Assembly: GCF_038002825.1 (NCBI RefSeq)
Contig: NZ_JBBODF010000001.1
Coordinates: 5,518,001-5,582,000 of the forward strand
Direction: 5' to 3'
Source: Paenibacillus sp. FSL H8-0048
GTDB taxonomy: Bacteria; Bacillota; Bacilli; Paenibacillales; Paenibacillaceae
Length of the DNA: 64,000 nucleotides
Below, piece by piece: positions 45,306 to 53,514 of this stretch (within the stretch, counting starts at the first letter, position 1; the number at the start of each line of letters is the position of its first letter). The translations under genes were made by a program, and so were the position numbers. A model generated the notes under the pieces. It saw nothing but the letters and a program-made list of their open reading frames with translations. It was not told the origin of the DNA and made no database searches.

Positions 45306-45559
45306 CTATATATTGAACTAAAAATTTAAGTTAAAGGAAAAGTGGCGGAGGGGAAGTTTGGAACTGGAGGAGCGGTAGCGACCGCCTGAAAGCTTTCCGC
45401 AGGAAAGCTCACTTCGGAAGCATCAGCTGTCTGCGGATTTCAACCGTTAAAAACGGGATAGATCAAGAAATCTGCAGACAACAGCGGCCGGAAGTCCAAA
45501 ACTTCTCTGGAGTTACGGATAATCCCAAAACATAAAAACCATTAGTTCAATTTATATAG
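45306..45559 (+). ncRNA. Structured element copy 2 with terminal inverted repeats
   Basis: The 174-nt core (45345-45518) repeats the element at 43976. Hairpins: GCGGT-AGCG-ACCGC (45372-45385), GCTTTCC-GCA-GGAAAGC (45392-45408), GTCTGCGGATTTC with GAAATCTGCAGAC, CCGT-N5-ACGG (45444-45456), and outer GAAGTTTGGA/TCCAAAACTTC. Around it, CTATATATTGAACTAA (45306-45321) and TTAGTTCAATTTATATAG (45542-45559) form imperfect terminal inverted repeats absent from copy 1. This gives it a MITE-like layout; structured RNA is the other reading. Confidence 0.6.
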
Positions 45560-45564
45560 TGACA

Positions 45565-45745
45565 TAAATGTTGCATATTTTGCAGCTTCGGTTCACAGAT
45601 AGCCAGCTTTGCGGGAGGAATGTTGCATAGAATGCAGGAATAATCCTGCCACACTGCCTGGAAAAGATGGAATCCTGCCTTTTGTGCAACAATTACGCGT
45701 TCTTGCCAATCCGATGAGTGAAATGTTGCATTAAGTGCAGTATTG
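45565..45745. repeat. Phased TGCA-N5-TGCA palindrome array, 4 units, mixed orientation
   Basis: Core centres lie at 45578, 45630, 45682 and 45733 (steps 52, 52, 51). Judged by the flanks (TGTTGCA...TGCAGG versus CCTGC...TGCAACA), units 1, 2 and 4 point one way and unit 3 the other, yet the spacing holds. Together with the structured element this fills the gap between GH130 and the regulator gene. Confidence 0.85.
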
Positions 45746-45785
45746 GTGGTATCTCAACATCCAGGGCGGACGCTCCGCCCGTTTT

Positions 45786-48122
45786 TCAAACCGGTCTTTT
45801 CGCAGCGGTCCCCTTCAAGGCATGTTCCTTGCGGTATTGCCCCGGCGTCAGACCGGTTTCTTTTTTGAACTTGCGGATGAAATTGGGCGCATCCAGGTAA
45901 CCGACCTGCTCGATAATCTCCTTGAGCGGTGCGCTGGTGTTCTCCAGCAGCCGGATGACCTCGTCTACACGCCGCTGCCAGATATATTGCGAGAAATTGC
46001 TGCCGGTCTTCTCCTTGAAGCTCCGGCTTAAATAAGAGGTCGAGATGGCGAACTTCAGCGCTACATGCTCAAGGCTGAGGGTGTAATCGGCAAACTGCTG
46101 GTCCACATAGGCCAGAATGTCATCCATCAGGGAAGACTCACTGGTCTCGGTGTTCCGCTCCACCTGGGCGCAAATGGCGGAAGCCAGCGAGAGCAGCCGG
46201 CTCTCCAGCTCCTCCAGCGTCTCGAAGGAGGTCAGCTCCGGCATATTGGTGAACACCTCATCCATGCCCAGCTCCGAGGCGGTACGCAGAAAAGCATTCA
46301 ACAGATCGAAGCAGATACACCGCAGCAGATGAACCTGCAGCGGCTCGTCCTTGATCGTGTCGATGGTGTCGGCAATCATCTGGGCCGCTACCGATTCGTT
46401 GCCCTGCTTCAGACTCTGCTCCAGCTTCAGCATGGATTTGCGTGGAATCCAGAAGCTCTCGGCAGCGGCGGGGTTCAGCTCCGCAAGCTGCTCGAAGTAG
46501 GTGACCTGGCCGCTGCGCCGGATCATCCGGTGCTCAAGAGCAGCGGAGGCTTCAATGAAGGACTGGTTCAGCCGGGCGAGATCGCGGTAGGCCATACCGA
46601 CACCGATGCTCAGCGCAAGCTGCGAGTGCTCACGGATCACTGCCTGAATCGCTTCAATCACCTGCTCCATCCGGCTCTGAACGGGCAGTTCCCCCTCCCC
46701 TGGCAGGGAGATAATCAGGGCGAATTGGTCCTTGACCGAGAATTCAATCCCGAAGATCTGCGCATCCGGGCCCGGCAGGCAGATATTGCTGAGCATCTCC
46801 TGCAGCAGATGGCGTTCCTGCCAGGACTTGCCGCCCGGCGCTGCATCATCCCAGGACAGAATGGCTGAGAAGTAGAGGCCCTGTCCCTGCGGATGCCTGA
46901 AGCCTGCACTCAGGATCATCTGCTCGATCTCGGGATCATCCGGCTGGCCGTGCTTGAGCAGCAGCAGCATGCACTGGTTGCGGACAAAAGGCTCCTGGAG
47001 ATCAATCCGGGCACTGTAGTCATGCAGCGTCTGCCGGATGGATTCCCATTCATTGCGCAGCTTCGGAGCGTCATTGCCGCTGCCCCGCGGCTTGGCGAAT
47101 TCCATCAGATCGCGGATCGGGTGGTATTGCCGCTTGGCCAGCAGCAGCGCCGCCGCTATGCCGGTGACGACTGTAATACAGAAGACGATCAGAATCAGCG
47201 TCTGGACATGGGCAACCCGGCTGAAGAACTGGAAGCTGGGTATTGTGGTGACGTAGATCCAGCCGTTCTCTTCAGACTTTACAGAGACCACGGAGTACTG
47301 CTCCCCGTCCAGCTCCAGATTGTGAATCCCCGGTTGAAGGGCGGAGAGGGTCTGGAGCTCGTTCTGGGGGAAGCTGACGCCATGGCTGTTCGCGGTCAGC
47401 ACCTCGCCGGAGGGGCCGAAGATATAGCTGCTGCCAGAGAAATCGCTTAGAACCGAATCCATGACGCCGGTAAGGTTGGATTCCTTCATCAGATAGACAA
47501 CCGTTCCGTAAGGGAACGGGTCATTCGGCTTCACCGGGACGAGCATGGCGAGCATTGGCTCCACACGCGAGTTGACGGTCACATTCTCAGCCGGACGCAC
47601 CAGCGGCTGACGGGTCTGGTTCAAGTCACGCCGCAGCTCCTCCGGGGTCCAGCGCTCAAACTGATAGAGGGTATCGAAGGTGACATTAAGATTAGCCAGA
47701 CCGCGGTAGGAATAGATATTGGAATCACCGTGGAAATAGAGAAACAGATCCTCGGCGATGCTGCTGCTGGCCTTGTAATTCGCCAGTGCCTGAATCGCCT
47801 CCAGACTGTAATAAGGATGCCGGACCATATAAGGGGTCAGATGCTTGTCATAGGCGATTCTTCCGGCGATCTCCTGAAGCTCATTCATCCGGCCGTCGAT
47901 GGTGCTTTTCACCTGATTCAGCTGATTGACATTAGATTGTTCAATTTCGACCCTCAGGCCCTTGACGGCGTTTTCATAGACGAAGATGGTAACGCCCGTT
48001 AGAGGAATGAGGAACATGAGGATATAGGAAAAAGCATATTTCAGCAGCAGCCTTGACTTGAAATGATTCCAGGTCAGCCGGAACCGGTGCAGCAAGGATG
48101 GCTGGGGGGCAGGATTGGACAT
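45786..48122 (-). CDS. Membrane-bound AraC-family regulator with extracellular sensor
   Basis: The 778-residue protein has a membrane helix near residues 28-48, an extracellular Cache-like region to about 300, a second helix (LILIVFCITVVTGIAAALLLA), a long cytosolic middle segment, and an AraC-type double helix-turn-helix at the end (YTLSLEHVALKFAISTSYLSRSF and APLKEIIEQVGYLDAPNFIRKF). No kinase or receiver domain is present, so it senses and regulates in a single chain, a type common in Paenibacillus glycan loci. Convergent with the mannoside operon, it is the natural candidate regulator for both mannosidase units. Start ATG 48122 has GGAGGT upstream. Confidence 0.92.
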   Translation of the reverse strand: MSNPAPQPSLLHRFRLTWNHFKSRLLLKYAFSYILMFLIPLTGVTIFVYENAVKGLRVEIEQSNVNQLNQVKSTIDGRMNELQEIAGRIAYDKHLTPYMVRHPYYSLEAIQALANYKASSSIAEDLFLYFHGDSNIYSYRGLANLNVTFDTLYQFERWTPEELRRDLNQTRQPLVRPAENVTVNSRVEPMLAMLVPVKPNDPFPYGTVVYLMKESNLTGVMDSVLSDFSGSSYIFGPSGEVLTANSHGVSFPQNELQTLSALQPGIHNLELDGEQYSVVSVKSEENGWIYVTTIPSFQFFSRVAHVQTLILIVFCITVVTGIAAALLLAKRQYHPIRDLMEFAKPRGSGNDAPKLRNEWESIRQTLHDYSARIDLQEPFVRNQCMLLLLKHGQPDDPEIEQMILSAGFRHPQGQGLYFSAILSWDDAAPGGKSWQERHLLQEMLSNICLPGPDAQIFGIEFSVKDQFALIISLPGEGELPVQSRMEQVIEAIQAVIREHSQLALSIGVGMAYRDLARLNQSFIEASAALEHRMIRRSGQVTYFEQLAELNPAAAESFWIPRKSMLKLEQSLKQGNESVAAQMIADTIDTIKDEPLQVHLLRCICFDLLNAFLRTASELGMDEVFTNMPELTSFETLEELESRLLSLASAICAQVERNTETSESSLMDDILAYVDQQFADYTLSLEHVALKFAISTSYLSRSFKEKTGSNFSQYIWQRRVDEVIRLLENTSAPLKEIIEQVGYLDAPNFIRKFKKETGLTPGQYRKEHALKGTAAKRPV

Positions 48123-48391
48123 GCAGCAGTACCTCCAGTGTTAAAATATTCGGACCAGAAATCTTGGATGGAATCTGTTGAATCAGAAATCGCAGTTCTC
48201 TTCCGGATTACACTTGTGCTACTATAAACATTATAACATTATAATCTTTGGAGTGAAGCAGCTTTATATTTTAAGGACAGGACGGCACAGCCGTTGCTTA
48301 TTGTTAAATATAAGGATGTATGGAGTTCATGTCATTAATCATTTTTTGTAATTCCCCTGTAAATCTGTAATTGAAGAAGGAGATGGGATGA

Positions 48392-49492
48392 GTGGGCACA
48401 GAGAACGTGCTGCGCAATTTGCGGCTGGTGGACGGCCGGACGGTGGATATCTCCATTCAGGAGGGGCTCATCACCGGGATTACCCCGCCGGGCCATGCGG
48501 AAGGCAGGACCCTGCTGGACTGCTCAGGGTTATACGGCTCCAGCGGATGGATTGATCTGCATGTGCATGCTGTACCGGAGCTCACCCCCTACGGCGATCT
48601 GATCGACGAGATCGGGGTGAAGCAGGGAGTGACGACACTGGTGGATGCCGGGAGCTGCGGATCAGACCGGATCGGGGCTTTTTACAGTGCGAGTCTTCTA
48701 GCTGCTACCCGGGTATACGCGCTGCTGAATATCTCAAGAATCGGCCTTGCGCGGACCGATGAGCTCTCTAAGCTGGACTGGATTGACCGGACTCACGCCC
48801 TTGAGGCAGCGGAGGCTTATCCTGAGTTCATCGTCGGCCTGAAAGCCCGCATCAGCCAAAGTGTCGTTAAGGGCAGCGGCATACAGCCGCTTAAGCTGGC
48901 ACGGGCATTATCGGATGAGACGAAGCTTCCGCTCATGGTGCATATCGGCTCCGCGCCGCCTGCTATCTCTGAGGTGCTGGAGCTGCTGCGGGCGGGCGAT
49001 GTAATTACCCACTACCTGAACGGTAAAGCCAATAATCTGTTCGGGCCGGACGGCACACCGCTGCAAGAGCTGCTATATGCTGTGGCCCGGGGTGTTCATC
49101 TGGATGTCGGGCATGGCACGGCAAGCTTCTCCTTCCAGGTGGCTGAGCAGGCGAAGCGGGCAGGAATTGCGCTGAATACGATCAGCACAGATATCTACCG
49201 GGGTAACCGGCTTAACGGTCCGGTGTACAGTATGTCAGATGTACTGACCAAGTTTCTCTATCTCGGCTACAGTCTGGAAGAGGTGATCCGTGCCGTAACC
49301 AGCAGCGCCGCAGCGTGGCTCGGCAAGCCGGAGCTTGGGCAGATCCGGGTAGGGGAGCAGGCGAATCTGACCTTGTTCTCCCTGGAAGACGGTGAGAAAC
49401 AGCTTATAGACTCAGAGGGTGAGGTCCGGACCGCGCATCACTATATTGAAGCAAAAGGAGTCTTTATCAATGGATCACTCATTACAGGCTAA
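48392..49492 (+). CDS. Amidohydrolase/deacetylase-family metallohydrolase
   Basis: GTG 48392 has AAGGAG nine bases upstream. The 366-residue protein has the amidohydrolase metal motif HVH in GWIDLHVHAVPEL, a probable bridging Lys in IVGLKARISQSVVKG, later His residues in MVHIGS and ITHYLNG, and the catalytic Asp region ISTDIYR. It matches the family next to DgaE/DgaF-type genes in enterococci (EF_0837-like), thought to remove an acyl group from an N-acyl amino-sugar acid. It overlaps the next gene by 23 bases. The true substrate is not shown by sequence. Confidence 0.85.
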   Translation: MGTENVLRNLRLVDGRTVDISIQEGLITGITPPGHAEGRTLLDCSGLYGSSGWIDLHVHAVPELTPYGDLIDEIGVKQGVTTLVDAGSCGSDRIGAFYSASLLAATRVYALLNISRIGLARTDELSKLDWIDRTHALEAAEAYPEFIVGLKARISQSVVKGSGIQPLKLARALSDETKLPLMVHIGSAPPAISEVLELLRAGDVITHYLNGKANNLFGPDGTPLQELLYAVARGVHLDVGHGTASFSFQVAEQAKRAGIALNTISTDIYRGNRLNGPVYSMSDVLTKFLYLGYSLEEVIRAVTSSAAAWLGKPELGQIRVGEQANLTLFSLEDGEKQLIDSEGEVRTAHHYIEAKGVFINGSLITG

Positions 49493-50576
49493 ATATGGAT
49501 TAAAGCGTGTGATTAATGCCAGTGGAAGAATGAGCATCCTCGGCGTCTCCGCACCGACTGATTCGGTGATGGAGGCCATGAAGCAGGGCGGGCAGCGGTA
49601 TGTGGAGATCGCGGATCTGGTGGACAAATCGGGCGATTACATCGCCCGCCTGCTCGGCTCCGAAGGAGCCGTTGTCGTGAACTCAGCCTCCAGCGGCATT
49701 GCGCTGTCGGTGGCGGCGATTGTAACCGCCGGAGATCCCCGCCTCAGTCTGCGCCTGCACCAGGAGCCGGTGCTGAAGAATGAGATTATTATGCTGAAGG
49801 GCCATAATGTACAGTATGGAGCACCGGTGGAGACGATGGTCTTCCTCGGCGGCGGCCGGGTGATCGAGGTTGGGTATGCCAACGAAGGCCGCGCAGAGCA
49901 CATTGAACAAGCCATCGGGGAACATACCGCAGCGATTCTCTATGTGAAATCCCACCACGCCGTCCAGAAGAATATGATCTCGGTGGAGGAAGCCTGGGAG
50001 GTTGCACAGCGCAGGGGCGTGCCGATGATTGTCGACGCCGCTGCGGAAGAGGACCTGCGCAAATATGTCCAGTATTCCGATCTGGCCATCTACAGCGGCT
50101 CGAAGGCGGTGGAAGGTCCTACTTCGGGCATTGTAGCGGGCAAGCAGAAGTACATCGGGTGGCTGAAGGTGCAGCAGCACGGAATCGGCCGCAGCATGAA
50201 GGTCGGCAAAGAGACGACCTTCGGACTGCTTCAGGCCTTGGATGAATATCAGGACAAGGCGGACAACAGCCAGCAGGAGAAGCAGGCGCTGGAAGCACTT
50301 CAGCCGCTCGCAGGTCTTCCCGGAGTATCGGTCCGCACCGTGCAGGATGAAGCGGGCCGGGCGATTTACCGGGGACGCATCCAGATTGATGCCGCTGCTG
50401 CGGGCGTGAATGCGCGAGAGGTCAATGACCGCCTGCGGGAAGGCAATATTGCCGTGTATACGCGGGACTATGGCGTGAAGCAAGGATATTTCGATATCGA
50501 TCCGAGATCGCTGCAGGGCGATGATCTACAGGTTATCGTCAGCAGAATTCATGAGATTATAGGGGGCAGATCATAA
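49470..50576 (+). CDS. DgaE-family PLP-dependent ammonia lyase
   Basis: ATG 49470 follows AAAAGGAG located inside the previous gene. The 368-residue protein is SelA-like: INASGRMSILG at the N terminus, the Schiff-base lysine in AIYSGSKAVEGPTSGIVAG. The characterised relative DgaE removes ammonia from D-glucosaminate 6-phosphate to give KDG-6-phosphate. Here a KDG-type kinase gene lies in the same operon, so the lyase may act on an unphosphorylated amino-sugar acid. Its stop overlaps the start of the aldolase gene by one base (TAATG). Confidence 0.88.
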   Translation: MDHSLQAKYGLKRVINASGRMSILGVSAPTDSVMEAMKQGGQRYVEIADLVDKSGDYIARLLGSEGAVVVNSASSGIALSVAAIVTAGDPRLSLRLHQEPVLKNEIIMLKGHNVQYGAPVETMVFLGGGRVIEVGYANEGRAEHIEQAIGEHTAAILYVKSHHAVQKNMISVEEAWEVAQRRGVPMIVDAAAEEDLRKYVQYSDLAIYSGSKAVEGPTSGIVAGKQKYIGWLKVQQHGIGRSMKVGKETTFGLLQALDEYQDKADNSQQEKQALEALQPLAGLPGVSVRTVQDEAGRAIYRGRIQIDAAAAGVNAREVNDRLREGNIAVYTRDYGVKQGYFDIDPRSLQGDDLQVIVSRIHEIIGGRS

Positions 50577-51331
50577 TGAGCAAAATTCAGGAGCGTTTCT
50601 ATAAGAACAGAGCGGCACTGAATGTACTGTCCGGCAGCATCGCGAACGCCAAGGACATCTACGAGGCTGCCGACGGGCATGTGCTGGTAGGCGTACTCTC
50701 CAAAAATTACGCCAACGCCCAGGAAGCGTCCGCCGCTATGACGGAGTACGGACAGGCGATCCAGGATGCCGTATCCATCGGGCTTGGTGCCGGGGACAAC
50801 CGCCAGGCGGCGGTGGTCGCAGAGATTGCTGCAAGCTACGCGGGCAGCCATATCAACCAGGTCTTTCCGGCTGTAGGCGCAACCCGTGCTAATCTGGGAG
50901 CGAAGGACAGCTGGATTAACAGCCTGGTCTCCCCCTGCGGACAGCCTGGCTATGTCAATATATCCACCGGCCCGGTCAGCTCGGGCAATGCCCAGCGGGC
51001 TATTGTTCCGGTGCACGCCGCCATCGCTCTGGTCCGGGACATGGGCGGCAATGCGCTCAAATATTATCCGATGAAGGGGCTGGAGCTGGAAGAAGAGTAC
51101 CGTGCGGTAGCCAAGGCCTGCGGAGAAGAAGGCTTTGCCCTGGAGCCTACGGGCGGCATCGATCTGGATAACTTCGCGCCCATTCTGGAGATTGCGCTTC
51201 AGGCGGGGGTGCCGCAGGTGATCCCGCATGTCTATTCCTCCATCATTGATTCCGAGACGGGAAGCACAAGGGTGCAGGATGTCCGCACGCTGCTCAGCAC
51301 GATGAAATTGCTGGTGGACCGGTATGTCTAG
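50576..51331 (+). CDS. DgaF-family KDG-phosphate aldolase
   Basis: The 251-residue TIM-barrel protein matches the DgaF type: VLVGVLSKNYANAQEA, VSIGLGAGDNRQA, INQVFPAVGATRANLG, LEPTGGIDLDNF. Such enzymes split 2-keto-3-deoxy-6-phosphogluconate into pyruvate and glyceraldehyde 3-phosphate. The conserved Lys in YYPMKGLELEEEY is a candidate Schiff-base residue. The start ATG shares a base with the preceding stop codon, and the gene overlaps the kinase gene by eight bases, so the operon is tightly coupled. Confidence 0.88.
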   Translation: MSKIQERFYKNRAALNVLSGSIANAKDIYEAADGHVLVGVLSKNYANAQEASAAMTEYGQAIQDAVSIGLGAGDNRQAAVVAEIAASYAGSHINQVFPAVGATRANLGAKDSWINSLVSPCGQPGYVNISTGPVSSGNAQRAIVPVHAAIALVRDMGGNALKYYPMKGLELEEEYRAVAKACGEEGFALEPTGGIDLDNFAPILEIALQAGVPQVIPHVYSSIIDSETGSTRVQDVRTLLSTMKLLVDRYV

Positions 51332-52337
51332 AATCGCTGCCTTTGGCGAAGTGATGATGCGGCTACAGGTTCCGGGGGTGGAGACACTGGCCCAGAGCAG
51401 CAGGCTGGAGTACTCTTTTTCGGGGAGCGGGGTAAATGTAACGGCAGCGCTGGCCAGATATGGTCATAACGGAGCACTGATCACGACCTTGCCGGAGACT
51501 CCGGTGGGGGAAGCCGCCATCGCTTATCTGCGCAAGCTTGGGGTAGATACGTCACTGATCCGCCGGGGCGGCAGGCACCTCGGGATGTACTTCCTGGAGA
51601 ACGGGTTCGGGGCCCGTCCCGGAAGAGTCACGTATACCGACCGGCTGGGCAGCAGCTTCAATACCGCAGTGGCGGATCAGTATGATATGGCGGCGCTGGC
51701 TTCCCGGGTGGACGTCCTGCATCTATGCGGCATTACGCTGGCTATGAATGACGGGGTGCGCGGGCAGATGAAGCAGCTTGCGGCAGAGGTGAAGCACGCC
51801 GGGGGCAGGGTGGTATTCGACTGCAACTACCGTCCGGCGTTATGGGGCGAGGAGGGGTATGCCAAGGCCCGCCCGCATTACGAAGAGCTGCTTACGCTTG
51901 CCGATCTGGTGCTGATGAACGAGAAGGATGCGCTGTACATTCTTGGCACGGAAGCGGCAGGTTATGATAGAATAACACAGTTGAAGCAAGCGGTTCCCGC
52001 TGTAGCGGAGCGCTTCGGAATCAGGGCGGCTGCGGGCACGCACCGTGAGATTAACGCGGACAATACACATTCCCTGACCGGCTACATTTACCGTCAAGGT
52101 GCGTTCGCGTTCTCCCCCAAGCTGACCTTCCCGGTGTATGACCGGATCGGTGCCGGGGATGCTTTTGCCAGCGCCGTTATTCATGGTGAATTGCAGGATT
52201 ATCCGCAGCAGCAGACGGTGGATATGGCAGCAGCCGCAGCGATGCTGGCCCACACCATCCCGGGCGATACAGCGTTGTTCACCGAGAGTGAGGTGCTCCG
52301 GGCGCTGGATGGCCATACCTCAGATGTTGAAAGGTAG
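51324..52337 (+). CDS. kdgK: 2-keto-3-deoxygluconate kinase, PfkB family
   Basis: The 337-residue protein has the ribokinase-type start (AAFGEVMMRLQVPG), a substrate-loop SGSGVNVTAALARYGH, and the nucleotide/catalytic motif DRIGAGDAFASAVIHG with the general-base Asp. Phosphorylation of KDG feeds the DgaF-like aldolase upstream. The gene lies within an uninterrupted five-gene unit from amidohydrolase to GntR regulator. The exact sugar acid is inferred from context. Confidence 0.88.
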   Translation: MSRIAAFGEVMMRLQVPGVETLAQSSRLEYSFSGSGVNVTAALARYGHNGALITTLPETPVGEAAIAYLRKLGVDTSLIRRGGRHLGMYFLENGFGARPGRVTYTDRLGSSFNTAVADQYDMAALASRVDVLHLCGITLAMNDGVRGQMKQLAAEVKHAGGRVVFDCNYRPALWGEEGYAKARPHYEELLTLADLVLMNEKDALYILGTEAAGYDRITQLKQAVPAVAERFGIRAAAGTHREINADNTHSLTGYIYRQGAFAFSPKLTFPVYDRIGAGDAFASAVIHGELQDYPQQQTVDMAAAAAMLAHTIPGDTALFTESEVLRALDGHTSDVER

Positions 52338-53070
52338 TGAACGTAAGGTGTCACTGAAACGCAAGCAAGGCCCCTTATACCAGCAGATCCAGAAGATCCT
52401 CAAGGACCGGATTCTGCACGGGGTATATCCGCTCGGCAGCATTATCCCCTCCGAGCCGCAGCTGGAGAAAGAGTTCGGTGTCAGCAAAATGACGGTCCGC
52501 GGCGCGGTTCAGGAACTGGCCCAGGAAGGTTATGTGCAGAAGAAGAGCGGCGTCGGAACCATTGTCATGCGCAATACCGCCTACCAGAAGCTCTCCAAGG
52601 GCAAGCGGTTCACAGAACTGCTGGTCGAAGCGGGCCATAAGCTGGAAAAGAAGCTGCTCGCATCCCAGCGCCTCGCGAATGAAGCAGGATCAGAGGAATA
52701 CAGCCGTTACGGGCCGTATTGCCAGCGGATCGAACGCCTGTATATTCTGGATGGCCAGCCCTATATCCATCTGGTGCATTTTCTGACGGCAGCCGCTCTG
52801 CCCGGCGGGGGAACAGCAGAGATGGGGGCAGACATCCAGTCCCTGTACGACTCGCTGGAGGAGAACGACATTGTGCTGGAGAACTTCAGGGACCGCTTCT
52901 TCGTGGAGCCGGCGCCGCCTGAGGTATGCCTGCTGCTGAACCTCCCTCCCGGTGCGTATGTACTCAAGCGCCTGCGCAACTCCTATGATGCGGAAGGCCG
53001 GCTGATCGAACACAGTATCGGCTGCTATAATACGGAGCTGCATCATTATCTGGTCAGCTACGACACTTGA
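52324..53070 (+). CDS. GntR/UTRA-family transcriptional regulator
   Basis: The ATG at 52324 overlaps the end of the kinase gene; a GTG at 52348 is an alternative. The ~248-residue protein has an N-terminal winged helix (LYQQIQKILKDRILHGVYPLGSIIPSEPQLEKEFGVSKMTVRGA, split by the recognition helix) and a C-terminal UTRA ligand domain (about 95-245). GntR/UTRA proteins are usually sugar-phosphate-responsive repressors. As last gene of the operon it probably controls that operon by feedback. Confidence 0.88.
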   Translation: MLKGSERKVSLKRKQGPLYQQIQKILKDRILHGVYPLGSIIPSEPQLEKEFGVSKMTVRGAVQELAQEGYVQKKSGVGTIVMRNTAYQKLSKGKRFTELLVEAGHKLEKKLLASQRLANEAGSEEYSRYGPYCQRIERLYILDGQPYIHLVHFLTAAALPGGGTAEMGADIQSLYDSLEENDIVLENFRDRFFVEPAPPEVCLLLNLPPGAYVLKRLRNSYDAEGRLIEHSIGCYNTELHHYLVSYDT

Positions 53071-53090
53071 GGCTCGTCACTCTCATTACA

Positions 53091-53137
53091 ATGCTACGGT
53101 TGCACACAAGCTTGCTTGTTGGCAGCCGTGGCATTTT
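53091..53137 (+). terminator. Terminator of the amino-sugar-acid operon
   Basis: ATGCTACGG-TTGC pairs with GGCA-GCCGTGGCAT, followed by TTTTTGCTTTT. It lies 20 bases after the GntR gene. Confidence 0.8.
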
Positions 53138-53339
53138 TGCTTTTAGGAAATTAAGATTTTCCTCTGTTATGGAAAAAACCGTGATAAATTTGAGGGTAAG
53201 TAATCTTTGATTCATCGGAATGAAGAGCTAGCTTGTATTCGAAAAATCAAACACAATCGGGCGCAGGCATCCTTCACCCGTTAGGGTGATTTTGTTCAAA
53301 TATAATTAATATGTTGCACAGCGATAACTTCTCCTCCTA

Positions 53340-53394
53340 TTTCTCGCTGAAACGGTACCGTCCTTCAAAAGGACGGCAAAGCCGTTTCCACTTG
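53340..53394. repeat. Palindromic dispersed element, copy 2
   Basis: Nearly identical to 14081-14136, differing by one deletion/substitution in the apical loop and one base in the internal loop. GAAACGG (53348-53354) pairs with CCGTTTC (53381-53387) around a CCGTCCTT/AAGGACGG inner stem. It lies about 120 bases upstream of the hydrolase gene. The gap 53138-53514 otherwise shows no gene. Confidence 0.75.
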
Positions 53395-53514
53395 GATAGT
53401 ACATATTCCGTTCATCTTCCGTTCATATTGGCGTCATAGAGAGGACATCTTCATCCAGTAAGCTTGCATGAACGGCCATGAAGCAAGCCTACTAACAGAC
53501 AGGGGAAGATGAAC

